Shown here: piece by piece, positions 16,368 to 24,128 of the stretch
How the letters are laid out: every line of letters starts with the position of its first letter
How positions within the stretch are numbered: the first letter of the stretch is position 1
NCBI RefSeq assembly: GCF_037201915.1
Contig: NZ_CP147505.1
Span: 3,038,001 to 3,102,000 of the forward strand
Source of the DNA: Haloplanus sp. CK5-1
GTDB lineage: Archaea > Halobacteriota > Halobacteria > Halobacteriales > Haloferacaceae
DNA: 64,000 nt
Direction of reading: 5' to 3'
The notes under the pieces: generated by a model
Database searches by the model: none
What the model saw: only the letters and a program-made list of their open reading frames with translations
What the model was told of the DNA's origin: nothing
Position numbers and translations under genes: made by a program

Positions 16368-18208
16368 GCCTCGGGTTCGGGGACCGGCGTGGACTGGGCC
16401 TCCTCCAGCATCGCCTCGACGTCCTCGTCGCGGAGTTCGTCGTGCAGGAGGACGCTGATCGGGAGGGTCGGTGCGCCACCGATCAGGTTCTCGAGGAGGA
16501 CGAGTCGCTCCCGGGCACGACTCATCCCGACGTAGAACACGCGGCGCTCGTTGTCGGTCAGCAGGGGGACGGGACTCGTGTGGGCGGTGAACTCCTCGAC
16601 GCCGGCCACGTCGGTCGGGTCGTCGACGCTCGCCGCCATCTGCTCGACCACCTTCTCCGTGAGGTCCGTACAGACGAACACGTGGTCGGCCTCCCGGCCC
16701 TTCGCGGAGTGGATGGTGCCGACGCGGACCCGACTTGGATCCATCCCGTGGTAGTCGCCCTCGAAGTAGGCGTCGACGGCGTCGCGCTGGAAACTCGTCA
16801 CCTTCCGGAGCATGTCCCCCGCGGCGCTCCGCCCGGGCATGAAGGGGACGTGGTCCTCGACGACGTCGGCCGGCACCTCGAGTTCGGTGATGTCGTCGGC
16901 GTCGGCCGCCTCCTCGCGGTCGTCGAGGTAGTCGTAGAAGTCGTCGCGCTCGTTCGTCCCGAACGCCGACTCCTGGAGCATGTCGGCGAGGCGGCGCGCC
17001 TCCAGTCCGTCGATCGATTCGCCCGCTTCTACCTTCTCGACGGCACGAACGTACTGCGTGAGGCGGTCGGTCCACATCCGCTGGTCGGTCATCATCGAGA
17101 AGGGGATTCCTTTCGGGAGGAAGTCGTCGATGAACTGGAACATCTGGTAGCGGGCCCGGAAGAGGATCATCAGCGTCTCGTCGGTGGTGTCGACGGTGTG
17201 TTTCACGTTCCGCACCACCTCGAACATCGAGGGGTTCTGGATCCCCTCGACGACGCCACCCTCCTTGCGGGGGTTGAGGTCCTTCTCCTGGCGGACGTCG
17301 ATGTGACGGATCTCCCGATTGACGACGTTGAGGATGCGCGACGGGAGCCGATAGGAGTTGGGCAGGACCACGTCCTCGTCGACCGCCGCGTCGAGCAGAA
17401 TGCTGGGATCGGCCCCCTGCCACGCGTACACCACCTGGTCGTCGTCGCCGGCGATCAGGACGCCCTCCATGTGGGGTTTCCACTCCTCGAACACCCCGTG
17501 TTGGAGGGTGGTGATGTCCTGAAACTCGTCGATGACGAGGTAGTCGACGTGGGGAACCAGCGACCGCTCGGCCACCCGCTCCAGCATGTCGGCGAAGCCG
17601 ACGAGTCCGTGTTCGCCCTTGTAGGCGCGCCAGGCGCGGATCACCTGTGGCACGTCGATCCGCTCGTCGTCCGACGGCCACGTCGGGGTGTACTTGTTCC
17701 CCTCTTGGGCGTTCGGATCCCGGTCCGGGGGGAGTCGCACCGTCTCGACGTCCCACTGGAAGGGCACGTCGTACCAGTCGGCCACGTCGCGCTGGGTGCG
17801 CTGGAGCCACTGGCTGGTGGCGATGATCTTGTTGCCGAGGGTCGTCGACCGGGCCGTCCGTCGGCCGGCCCCACCGTACTCGTCCTCGAACTCGACGCCG
17901 TACTCCTCGCAGAACTCCTTCTTGTCGCTCTCGCCGACCACGTCCCCGCGGGAGAGATCCAGCAGTTCGTACGCCTTCGCGTGCATCGTACAGACGTTGC
18001 CTTGGAGCGCCCGCGGCGACGTGTCCAGTCGCTCGGCGAGGCGTTCCCGGACCTCGGCGGCGGCGGCGCGCGTGTAGGAGACGACCAACACGTCGCGAAC
18101 GTCGACGTCGTCGTCCTCGAGGAGTTCGTCGACCCGGTCGAGGAGGGCGGTGGTCTTCCCGCTGCCGGGGCCACCGAAGAGACGGGTGACCGTCGCGTCG
18201 TCACTCAT
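16364..18208 (-). CDS. UvrD/Rep/PcrA family DNA helicase
   Basis: A 614-residue superfamily 1 helicase. Motifs in order: Walker A FGGPGSGKTTALLDR (11-25), Ia SYTRAAAAEVRERLAERL, II VIDEFQDITTLQHG, III GDDDQVVYAWQGADP, IV SYRLPSRILNVVN, V VRVGTIHSAKGREADHVFV and VI RRVFYVGMSRARERL. It unwinds DNA 3' to 5' using ATP. It is shorter than bacterial UvrD (about 720), mainly because the 1B/2B accessory insertions are reduced, as usual in haloarchaea. The M24-like gene is coupled downstream through a 4-base overlap. A zinc-finger gene lies upstream, 57 bases away in the same direction. Confidence 0.92.
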   Translation of the reverse strand: MSDDATVTRLFGGPGSGKTTALLDRVDELLEDDDVDVRDVLVVSYTRAAAAEVRERLAERLDTSPRALQGNVCTMHAKAYELLDLSRGDVVGESDKKEFCEEYGVEFEDEYGGAGRRTARSTTLGNKIIATSQWLQRTQRDVADWYDVPFQWDVETVRLPPDRDPNAQEGNKYTPTWPSDDERIDVPQVIRAWRAYKGEHGLVGFADMLERVAERSLVPHVDYLVIDEFQDITTLQHGVFEEWKPHMEGVLIAGDDDQVVYAWQGADPSILLDAAVDEDVVLPNSYRLPSRILNVVNREIRHIDVRQEKDLNPRKEGGVVEGIQNPSMFEVVRNVKHTVDTTDETLMILFRARYQMFQFIDDFLPKGIPFSMMTDQRMWTDRLTQYVRAVEKVEAGESIDGLEARRLADMLQESAFGTNERDDFYDYLDDREEAADADDITELEVPADVVEDHVPFMPGRSAAGDMLRKVTSFQRDAVDAYFEGDYHGMDPSRVRVGTIHSAKGREADHVFVCTDLTEKVVEQMAASVDDPTDVAGVEEFTAHTSPVPLLTDNERRVFYVGMSRARERLVLLENLIGGAPTLPISVLLHDELRDEDVEAMLEEAQSTPVPEPEA

Positions 18209-18265
18209 GGTCGTTGCACACGCCCCGAAGTGTGATAAACGGCGTGGCTCGCCCGGTTGCCGGTC

Positions 18266-18451
18266 TCAGGCCGCCGGGTCCCACCCACAGACCGAGCAGT
18301 CGGTGGCCGACTCCTCGTGGAGTGCCCCACAGTCCGGGCACTGTAGCTTGTTATAGGATCGTTCCCAGCGTACCGGTGTCGTCTCGTGGCCGTTGTCCGC
18401 GAGGAACTGGTCGAACAGTTCGTCGTCGTGTTCGCTGGGTCCGGCTGCCAT
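18266..18451 (-). CDS. Small zinc-finger protein (HVO_0416-like family)
   Basis: A 61-residue protein starting MAAGPSEHDDELFDQFL. The C-terminal half is a zinc ribbon with two CxxC knuckles, CPDCGALHEESATDCSVCGW. I recognise it as the haloarchaeal HVO_0416 family; function unknown, but its place upstream of uvrD hints at a link with DNA or RNA transactions. An in-frame ATG at 18460 is an alternative start three codons earlier. A 15-bp palindrome covers that upstream ATG (18460-18474) and is likely part of the promoter. Confidence 0.75.
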   Translation of the reverse strand: MAAGPSEHDDELFDQFLADNGHETTPVRWERSYNKLQCPDCGALHEESATDCSVCGWDPAA

Positions 18452-18459
18452 ACACGTCA

Positions 18460-18474
18460 TGGTATGTCATACCA
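18460..18474. promoter_or_regulatory. 15-bp palindrome before the zinc-finger gene
   Basis: TGGTATG-T-CATACCA is a perfect 7-bp inverted repeat around one base. It lies 9-23 bases upstream of the chosen start of the small zinc-finger gene and would cover the transcription start, a typical repressor operator position. An AT-rich aagtagt on the minus strand just upstream may be the TATA box. Confidence 0.5.
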
Positions 18475-18539
18475 CTACTTAGTCGTATTGGTGTGGGTAA
18501 GTGTGACACATCGCTCCGCGAACGTCCGCCGGATCGACG

Positions 18540-20039
18540 CTATCGGTCGATATCGTACAGTTCGGTGTACTTCTCGGTCGCGTAGTCGACGAACGCGTCG
18601 GCGGCGACGTCGGAACCGGTGGCTCGCCGGACGAGTTCGTTCGTCTCGAAGCGCTTGCCGTGGCGGTGGATCCGGTCGGTCAGCCACTCGTGGAGTGGGT
18701 CGAACTCGCCCCGCCGGATCGAGTCGTCGAGGCCGTCGACGTCGCGGTCGGCGGCGTCGAACAGTTGGGCGGCGATCACGCTCCCCAGCGAGTAGGTGGG
18801 GAAGTAGCCGAAGTTGCCGTGCGACCAGTGGATGTCCTGGAGACACCCCTCGGCGTCCGTCTCGGGCCGGACGCCCAGATACGACGCCATCTTCTCGTTC
18901 CAGACGGCCGGCACCTCCGCCACGTCGAGGCCGCCTCGGATCAGGTCGCGTTCGATCTCGAACCGGAGGACGATGTGGAGGTGGTAGGTGAGTTCGTCGG
19001 CCTCGACCCGGACGAGGTTCGTGGGGTCGACGGCGTTGACCGCCTCGTACGCCTCGCGGACGCTCACGTCGCCGACGTCCAAGTGGTCGCGAACCCGCGG
19101 GAGGCACCGCTCCCAGAACGCCGTCGACCGGCCGACGTGGTTCTCCCACAGGCGCGACTGTGACTCGTGGATCGAGAGGTCCCGCGCCTCGCCAAGTGGC
19201 GACCCGTAGGCGTCGTCGGGCAGGCCGAGCGTGTAGGTGGCGTGGCCGAACTCGTGGATCGTCGAGAGCAACGCCCCCATCGGATCCGACTCGTCGTAGC
19301 GGGTGGTGATCCGGGCGTCGTACGTCGTCCCCGTCGAGAACGGATGGGGTGCGGCGTCGAGGCGTCCCCGCTCCCAGGGGTAGCCTAGGTCGTCCAAGAC
19401 GTCCCGCATCAGCGCCTCCTGTCGGTCGGCCTCGAACGTCCCGGCGAAGGCGTCGGTCGCGAGGTCGGCCTCGGACGCCCGAACGCCGTCGACGAGGGGT
19501 ACCACCGCCTCCCGGAGCGTCGTCAACACCTCCTCGGCGTGTTCGAGGGGAAGGCAGGGTTCGTACTCCTCGAACAGCACCTCGTAGGGGTCGCGGTCGG
19601 GGTCGATATGCTCGGCGTAGCGGCGCTTGAGGTCGAGCAGTTCCTCGAGGTGGGGGGCGAACGTCTCGAAGTCGTCGTCCGTCCGGGCCTCGCGCCACGC
19701 GGTCAGCGCCTCCGAAGAGGCGGCCGAGATGCGCTCGACCAGTTCCGTCGGGACCCGGACCGCGCGTTCGCGTTCGCGGCGCACCTCGCGGACGACCGCC
19801 CGTCGCTCGTCGGGGAGGTCGGCGGCCTCCAAGTCGTCGAGGAGCCCACCGAGTTCGTCGGCCGTGAGCAGGTCGTGTTCAACCGCCGAGAGCGCCGAGA
19901 GCTGTCGTGACCGGGCGGGCGTCCCCTTTTCGGGCATCATCACCTGCTGGTCCCAGGAGAGCAGTTCGCCGGCGTGGGAGACGTTCGCGATCCGACCCAC
20001 CCGGTCGAGCAGGTCGTCGTACGCGGTCGTGTCGCTCAT
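18540..20039 (-). CDS. Carboxypeptidase M32 (Taq type)
   Basis: A 499-residue metallocarboxypeptidase that removes C-terminal residues from peptides. The zinc motif HEFGH is at about 261-265, followed by the third ligand in DLSIHESQSRLWEN and the conserved HFSTGTTYD-like block (HPFSTGTTYDARITTRYDE). The N-terminus SHAGELLSWDQQVMMPEKGTPARS is diagnostic for M32. Length is normal (about 500). The ATG at 20039 was chosen over the open upstream frame because the latter crosses the divergent promoter and the inverted repeat at 20085. It likely recycles peptides in the cytoplasm. Confidence 0.93.
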   Translation of the reverse strand: MSDTTAYDDLLDRVGRIANVSHAGELLSWDQQVMMPEKGTPARSRQLSALSAVEHDLLTADELGGLLDDLEAADLPDERRAVVREVRRERERAVRVPTELVERISAASSEALTAWREARTDDDFETFAPHLEELLDLKRRYAEHIDPDRDPYEVLFEEYEPCLPLEHAEEVLTTLREAVVPLVDGVRASEADLATDAFAGTFEADRQEALMRDVLDDLGYPWERGRLDAAPHPFSTGTTYDARITTRYDESDPMGALLSTIHEFGHATYTLGLPDDAYGSPLGEARDLSIHESQSRLWENHVGRSTAFWERCLPRVRDHLDVGDVSVREAYEAVNAVDPTNLVRVEADELTYHLHIVLRFEIERDLIRGGLDVAEVPAVWNEKMASYLGVRPETDAEGCLQDIHWSHGNFGYFPTYSLGSVIAAQLFDAADRDVDGLDDSIRRGEFDPLHEWLTDRIHRHGKRFETNELVRRATGSDVAADAFVDYATEKYTELYDIDR

Positions 20040-20084
20040 GCCCGGACCAGGGACCCCGCGGTAATCAACCCCGCGCCGTCCCCG

Positions 20085-20109
20085 GGTGTTACCACCGAGT
20101 GGTAACACC
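20085..20109. promoter_or_regulatory. Perfect 11-bp inverted repeat, operator candidate
   Basis: GGTGTTACCAC-CGA-GTGGTAACACC. It stands between the divergent M32 and NRAMP-like genes, ending 22 bases before the NRAMP-like ATG and 45 bases before the M32 ATG. The position over the NRAMP-like core promoter suggests a dimeric metal-responsive repressor such as a DtxR-family protein, but the motif is not one I can assign. Confidence 0.65.
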
Positions 20110-20131
20110 TATACGGGCGAGGCGTCCACCG

Positions 20132-21451
20132 ATGGGCATGACCGACGACGCGGCCGCCGGATTCACCGAACGGATCGAAGGGTACGCCACCGAGATGGGG
20201 CCGTCGTGGATCGCCGGGGCCATCGCCGCGGGGCCGGCCACCATCGCCAGCCTGGTGACCGGGGGCGCGCTCTTTGGCTACGGCCTCCTCTGGGTGGTCG
20301 TGCTCTCCGCGGGCGCGGGGGCGCTCGTCCAGTACCTGTCGATGCGGCTCGGTCTCCTCACCGAACGCGGCATCGTCGCCGTCGTCGAGGACCACCTCGG
20401 GACCACCTGGGCCTGGCTGCTCGTCGCCGACGCGGTGATCGCCGCCGGCGTCGCCCAACTCGTCATCATGAAGACCGTCGCGACGGTGTCCGCGACGGTG
20501 ACGGGAATCGACGCCCGGATCTGGGGCGTCGCCTGGGCGCTCGTCCTCGCGCTCGGACTGGCCGGCCGAGGGTATCGCTTCCTCGAACTGGCCGCGAAAC
20601 TCCTCGTCTCGCTGGTCGTCGTTGCCTTCGTCGCCAGCCTGTTCGTCGTTCCCGTCGACTACGGCGCGGCGGCGTCCGGACTGGTCCCCAGCGTGCCCTC
20701 CGGGGGCGCGCTCGTCGCGGCCGGCATCCTCGGCGGTGCGGTCCACATCACGCTCATCACGATGCAGTCGTACACGATGCGCTCACGTGGATGGACCCGC
20801 GACGACTACGGGACCGCCTCCTTCGACGTCGGCGCGTCGATGCTCGTCGCGTTCGGAATCTACAGCCTCGCCATCTTCCTCGTGGCCGCGAGCGTCCTCA
20901 CGCCCGACGACCCCTCGACTGCGGTCGGGGCGGCGCAGGCACTCGGCCCGCTGGTCGGCGCGAACGCCAAGTGGCTGTTCCTCGTCGGACTCTGGGGGGC
21001 CGCCGTCTCCACGCTCGGGGGCAACACTATCGTCCCACCCTTCCTGCTGGCCGACAAACTCGGCTGGGGAACCACCATCGAGGACTCCCGCTACCGCTGG
21101 CTACTGGTCGCGACGGCGCTCCTGTCTGCGCCGGGCGCGTTCATCGGCGGTGCCGTCATCGGCCAACTCGTCCTCGTCCTCGCCGTCGGCACCGTCGGCA
21201 CCCCCTTCGCCATCGCCATCGTCCTCTACCTGCTGAACTCCGACGCGGTGGCCGACCGGAACTCCCGCCTCGCCAACGTCGGGGGCGTCGCGCTGTTGCT
21301 CGTCACCGGCGCGCTCGCGGCCAACTTCGTCCGGGAGCAGGTCGGCGGCGGCGTCGACCCGCTCACCGGGTTCGTGCTCGCCTTCGCCGTCGCGCTCGGC
21401 GTCGCCATGGCGGGGCTTGGCGCCAAGTACGCCATCGAAGAGGTCGGCTGA
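20132..21451 (+). CDS. NRAMP-family transporter with non-canonical metal site
   Basis: A 439-residue membrane protein with about 11 transmembrane helices and NRAMP landmarks: EMGPSWIAGAIAAGPATIASLVTGGALFGYGLLWVV in helix 1 and YRWLLVATALLS later. The metal signatures are altered. The DPGN of helix 1 reads AAGPATIA (32-39) and the helix 6 MPH region reads HITLITMQSY (about 207-216). True manganese or iron NRAMPs need these residues; NRAMP-related proteins without them can carry other substrates. So the ion is uncertain. The start at 20132 (or the ATG two codons on) follows a perfect inverted repeat. A P-loop gene follows at once. Confidence 0.8.
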   Translation: MGMTDDAAAGFTERIEGYATEMGPSWIAGAIAAGPATIASLVTGGALFGYGLLWVVVLSAGAGALVQYLSMRLGLLTERGIVAVVEDHLGTTWAWLLVADAVIAAGVAQLVIMKTVATVSATVTGIDARIWGVAWALVLALGLAGRGYRFLELAAKLLVSLVVVAFVASLFVVPVDYGAAASGLVPSVPSGGALVAAGILGGAVHITLITMQSYTMRSRGWTRDDYGTASFDVGASMLVAFGIYSLAIFLVAASVLTPDDPSTAVGAAQALGPLVGANAKWLFLVGLWGAAVSTLGGNTIVPPFLLADKLGWGTTIEDSRYRWLLVATALLSAPGAFIGGAVIGQLVLVLAVGTVGTPFAIAIVLYLLNSDAVADRNSRLANVGGVALLLVTGALAANFVREQVGGGVDPLTGFVLAFAVALGVAMAGLGAKYAIEEVG

Positions 21452-21458
21452 GCCGCCC

Positions 21459-22022
21459 GTGAGCGACCCCGATCCCACCGTCCCGCGCTCGGGAACGACG
21501 CTGATCCTCGGGCCGTCGAACGCGGGCAAGACTCGCCTGACCGCCCGCGCGCTCGCCGACTGGCTGGACCGCGAGGGGACCGAGGGGGTCGTCGTCTTCG
21601 AGTTCGCGCCCGAAATCGAGCGCGACGGACGGGTTCTGGGCGGCCGTCTCGACCGTTTCTACACCCCGCCACGCGGCGTGTGGACGGGCGTCCTCGACGC
21701 CCACGCCCCCAGAGCGGCCGCCGACTCGCCCGAGGAGGCGGTCGACCTCGCGGCCGACAACGCCCGCCGTGCGACCCGCCTGTTCGACGCCGCGCCCGCC
21801 GACCCCCGTGCCGTGTTCGTCAACGACGCAACCATCCCCTTCCAGCACGACGAGGGCGACCCCGACCGCCTGCTCGACTACTGTGCGACCGCCGAGATAG
21901 CCGTCCTGAACGCGCTCGCGGGCGACGCCATCGCCGGCGACGACGCCGTCTCGCGTGTCGAGCGACGGACGCTGTCGGCGTTCCGCGGTGGCGTCGATCG
22001 GGTGCTCGAACTGGACGGCTGA
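21459..22022 (+). CDS. P-loop NTPase
   Basis: A 187-residue protein with a Walker A motif GPSNAGKTRLTARAL (about 17-31) and a plausible Walker B-like strand AVFVNDATIPF (about 118-128). No further signature lets me name the family; size and motif resemble small ATP-binding kinases or chaperone-like NTPases. The GTG start at 21459 lies 7 bases after the transporter stop, so the two genes form an operon; the reading frame upstream of the GTG overlaps the transporter and is rejected. A link to transporter regulation is possible but only by position. Confidence 0.65.
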   Translation: MSDPDPTVPRSGTTLILGPSNAGKTRLTARALADWLDREGTEGVVVFEFAPEIERDGRVLGGRLDRFYTPPRGVWTGVLDAHAPRAAADSPEEAVDLAADNARRATRLFDAAPADPRAVFVNDATIPFQHDEGDPDRLLDYCATAEIAVLNALAGDAIAGDDAVSRVERRTLSAFRGGVDRVLELDG

Positions 22023-22037
22023 TCGTCGCGCCGACCG

Positions 22038-22499
22038 TCACGCCACGCCCCTCGACTCCCCCTCGACGAACGTCCCGTCGGCACAGTTCGGACACGATTC
22101 CCCCACCAACTCGCTCAGCGTGTCCACTCGCCCGCCGCCACAGTCGGGACAGCGGCGCTCGTCCCGCTCCGTGTCCAGTTCGAACTGCGCGAGGCAGTCA
22201 CGACAGACGCAGTAGGCGTTGAAGCCGGTTCGCGCCTCTCGCCGCTCCTCGGAGGGGTTTTCGCCCAGTACGCGCTCCACGGTGACGTGTTCCATCGGGT
22301 GGGGGCAGACGACCCGCGTGTACCCGTCGGCCTCGACCTCCTCGATCGGCGTCCCGCATCCGCCACAGGAGTCTTCGCTCTCGTCGACGGCCTCACCACA
22401 CGCCGCACAGACCTTCGCTTGTACGTACATGTACCCACCCCACCCGCTGGGCATCGTGAACTCGCACGTATCACAGTGGTACTCGTGGATCGGTGGCAC
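22038..22499 (-). CDS. Multi-zinc-ribbon protein, unknown function
   Basis: A 153-residue protein with four probable zinc knuckle pairs: HCDTCEF, CAACGEAVDESEDSCGGCG, CVCRDCLAQFELDTERDERRCPDCGGG and ESCPNCADG, plus a lone CPHPMEH. I do not recognise a named family. The GTG at 22499 is the likely start (VPPIHEYHCDTCEF); an ATG at 22559 in the same frame would add 20 residues read through the orphan insertion-sequence end. It is convergent with the P-loop gene, 15 bases apart. The upstream promoter region has been reshaped by mobile DNA. Confidence 0.6.
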   Translation of the reverse strand: MPPIHEYHCDTCEFTMPSGWGGYMYVQAKVCAACGEAVDESEDSCGGCGTPIEEVEADGYTRVVCPHPMEHVTVERVLGENPSEERREARTGFNAYCVCRDCLAQFELDTERDERRCPDCGGGRVDTLSELVGESCPNCADGTFVEGESRGVA

Positions 22500-22520
22500 A
22501 CCTGCGCCGTCGCACGCACA

Positions 22521-22539
22521 GTCGCTAGTTGTCCACTCT
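22521..22539 (+). repeat. Orphan copy of the ISH3-type element end
   Basis: GTCGCTAGTTGTCCACTCT is the exact reverse complement of 24017-24035, which is the right end of the insertion sequence with its flank. Further inward, CAAGAG(T/A)CC(G/A)GTT is also shared. It lies 111 bases outside the left end of the element and just upstream of the zinc-ribbon gene. Probably the scar of an older related insertion. Confidence 0.7.
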
Positions 22540-22649
22540 ATCGATAGCGCCGGTGGCAAGAGTCCGGTTTAACACGATAAGAAGGCCGAAACGAGACGAA
22601 TTCCACTCCTGACGCTGCACCGAGTTAGAAAAATATCAAATACTTGGCT

Positions 22650-22664
22650 GTTGTCCGCTGTGGC
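22650..22664 (+). repeat. Left terminal inverted repeat of the ISH3-type element
   Basis: GTTGTCCGCTGTGGC, matching the reverse complement of 24014-24028 with two mismatches. Confidence 0.75.
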
Positions 22665-22708
22665 AGTTATTTCGACGACCGTCAAAAGATAGCTGTCGCT
22701 GTTCGCCA

Positions 22709-22732
22709 GCCTCGCTTCAGCCGAAGCGAGGC
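22709..22732. terminator. Stem-loop after the transposase stop
   Basis: GCCTCGCTTC-AGCC-GAAGCGAGGC, a perfect 10-bp stem with a 4-base loop, starts 4 bases beyond the minus-strand transposase stop. It could end transcription, block read-through from outside, or be a transposase-binding structure. Confidence 0.6.
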
Positions 22733-22735
22733 GGC

Positions 22736-23929
22736 TCAGCCGAGTCCGTGCTCGTATCCTGGTGGTAACCCTTCACTGTTTGTCCGATGCTTTTGCTTCC
22801 AGCCGAGCTCATCGTCTAACACCTGCTCGATCCCGTGGAGAAACCCATCACTGAACGTGAAATCTGTCGGGAGTGCTCGCCCGCCACGCCGTGGCCGGGC
22901 GAGCACTGCCCATTGCAACACGAGCCACAACTGCTCCAACAGGAACCCGACACCCACGTAGAAGAGCCGAATTATCGTCGATGGCGTCGTTGTCAAAGCA
23001 CGCGCTTCGCGGAACTTCTCATAGCTCTTCTCGATCCGTGACCGATGGTTGTAGACCTGCGCCACTTGCTGCGGCGTGCGGTCTTCCAGACCGTACGCCG
23101 CGTAGCCCGTTTGTTTGAGCCCTGATTTTCCACGATCACCGTTCTGGTAGGTGACGTTCACTGCCAGCGGATACGTCTGTTCGTACTCTTTGTCTTCACA
23201 GACCGTCTCTTCTGTCATATGCGAAGCAGTGACAGCAAGTTTCTCCCGGAGCGAGTCTTTCCGGGTTATGACCGGAAAGACTGGCGGTGCTGTCTCCCGA
23301 AGAACACCGATTAACTCCCCGACGAAGGCGTCTCTGTCCATGAGGATCTGGTCGGTCTCGAATGGATATGTCTCGACGCGGGCGAGCACGCGCTCGACCG
23401 CGTCGGCCTTGCTGTCCTCGCCATCAACTGGTTCAACTGCCAGTGTTAGTGGCTTTCCCTGCGCGATGACGAACGCAGTACAGTACCGGTGACACTTCGT
23501 GGTTCCGTCCCGTGCTTCCATTCTCCTGAACTCGTCCTCGTCGTCTGGATGACCGTGGAACGGATTGTCCATGAAGTCCAGACAGATGGTTCTCGACCCG
23601 CCGCGGTCGAGAACCGTCATTGCCACCAGTGCGAGGATATCGTTGACAGCATCGAGCATCGGCTCTTTCTCCAGGGTGTGCAACCAGTCCATCACTGGCT
23701 CGCGGTTTGGCGTGTCCTCAGTATTCGTTGTGACGCCGTTGACTGAGGTTGTGTCAACAGCAGCTCGTAAGACGACTTCCATGATCTCCTCGGAATCGAG
23801 GCCAGAGCCCTCGATTCCTTCCATCGGTATCAGCTCAAGCAACTCCATGCTAAGAGACTTCAACTGGCTGTTCGAAATGTACTCGTCCGGATCTGTGAGG
23901 ATGCGTTTGAGTTTTGGTAGCCTCATCAC
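22736..23929 (-). CDS. ISH3-family DDE transposase
   Basis: A 397-residue transposase. The probable catalytic triad is Asp in ICLDFMDNPFHG (about 135), Asp in ILMDRDAFVGEL (about 198) and Glu in YNHRSRIEKSYEKFRE (about 297); the Y-x2-R-x3-E-x6 pattern of the third motif is characteristic of IS4/ISH3-like enzymes. The C-terminus PRRGGRALPTDFTF also matches this group. The frame is intact, so the element may still be active. Base composition is lower in G+C than neighbouring genes, consistent with mobile DNA. Confidence 0.88.
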   Translation of the reverse strand: MMRLPKLKRILTDPDEYISNSQLKSLSMELLELIPMEGIEGSGLDSEEIMEVVLRAAVDTTSVNGVTTNTEDTPNREPVMDWLHTLEKEPMLDAVNDILALVAMTVLDRGGSRTICLDFMDNPFHGHPDDEDEFRRMEARDGTTKCHRYCTAFVIAQGKPLTLAVEPVDGEDSKADAVERVLARVETYPFETDQILMDRDAFVGELIGVLRETAPPVFPVITRKDSLREKLAVTASHMTEETVCEDKEYEQTYPLAVNVTYQNGDRGKSGLKQTGYAAYGLEDRTPQQVAQVYNHRSRIEKSYEKFREARALTTTPSTIIRLFYVGVGFLLEQLWLVLQWAVLARPRRGGRALPTDFTFSDGFLHGIEQVLDDELGWKQKHRTNSEGLPPGYEHGLG

Positions 23930-23948
23930 GCATCCATCCGGACGGCGG

Positions 23949-23973
23949 CTGAATCAGGCGACTGATTCAGTCG
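23949..23973. repeat. Overlapping stem-loops before the transposase gene
   Basis: CTGAATCA-GGCGAC-TGATTCAG (23949-23970) overlaps a second palindrome CGACTGA-T-TCAGTCG (23959-23973). They sit about 20 bases upstream of the transposase ATG and can form two alternative hairpins. They may bind transposase or shield the start codon from outside transcription. Confidence 0.6.
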
Positions 23974-24013
23974 CGTCATTCTGATCACTACGTGTCAGCA
24001 ACTGGTCTCTTGA

Positions 24014-24028
24014 GCCAGAGTGGACAAC
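24014..24028 (-). repeat. Right terminal inverted repeat of the ISH3-type element
   Basis: GCCAGAGTGGACAAC; the reverse complement matches the left end at 13 of 15 positions. Its outer flank TAGCGAC is also shared, inverted, with the orphan end at 22521. Confidence 0.75.
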
Positions 24029-24128
24029 TAGCGACAGTAGTTAATGGCTCGCGTCGGGGCGGTCCGCCGGCCACCAAGCGTATCCCCGTCAGAGCCCGAG
24101 TACCAACCGTGATATCGATCCTATCCCG

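Larger units (their letters stand above)
22650..24028. mobile_element. ISH3-type insertion sequence, about 1.38 kb
   Basis: The ends are imperfect 15-bp inverted repeats: GTTGTCCGCTGTGGC at 22650-22664 and, reverse complemented, GTTGTCCACTCTGGC at 24014-24028 (13 of 15 match). It carries one intact transposase on the minus strand. Length fits ISH3-family elements. Stem-loops sit inside both ends: 22709-22732 just after the transposase stop, and 23949-23973 before its start. I see no direct target duplication, so the exact outer boundary is uncertain by a few bases. Confidence 0.8.

Noticed and set aside
24033-24128. Looked for a target-site duplication of the ISH3-type element
   Set aside because: Bases flanking both ends (22645-22649 and 24029-24033) do not match directly; the flank similarity is inverted, not direct.
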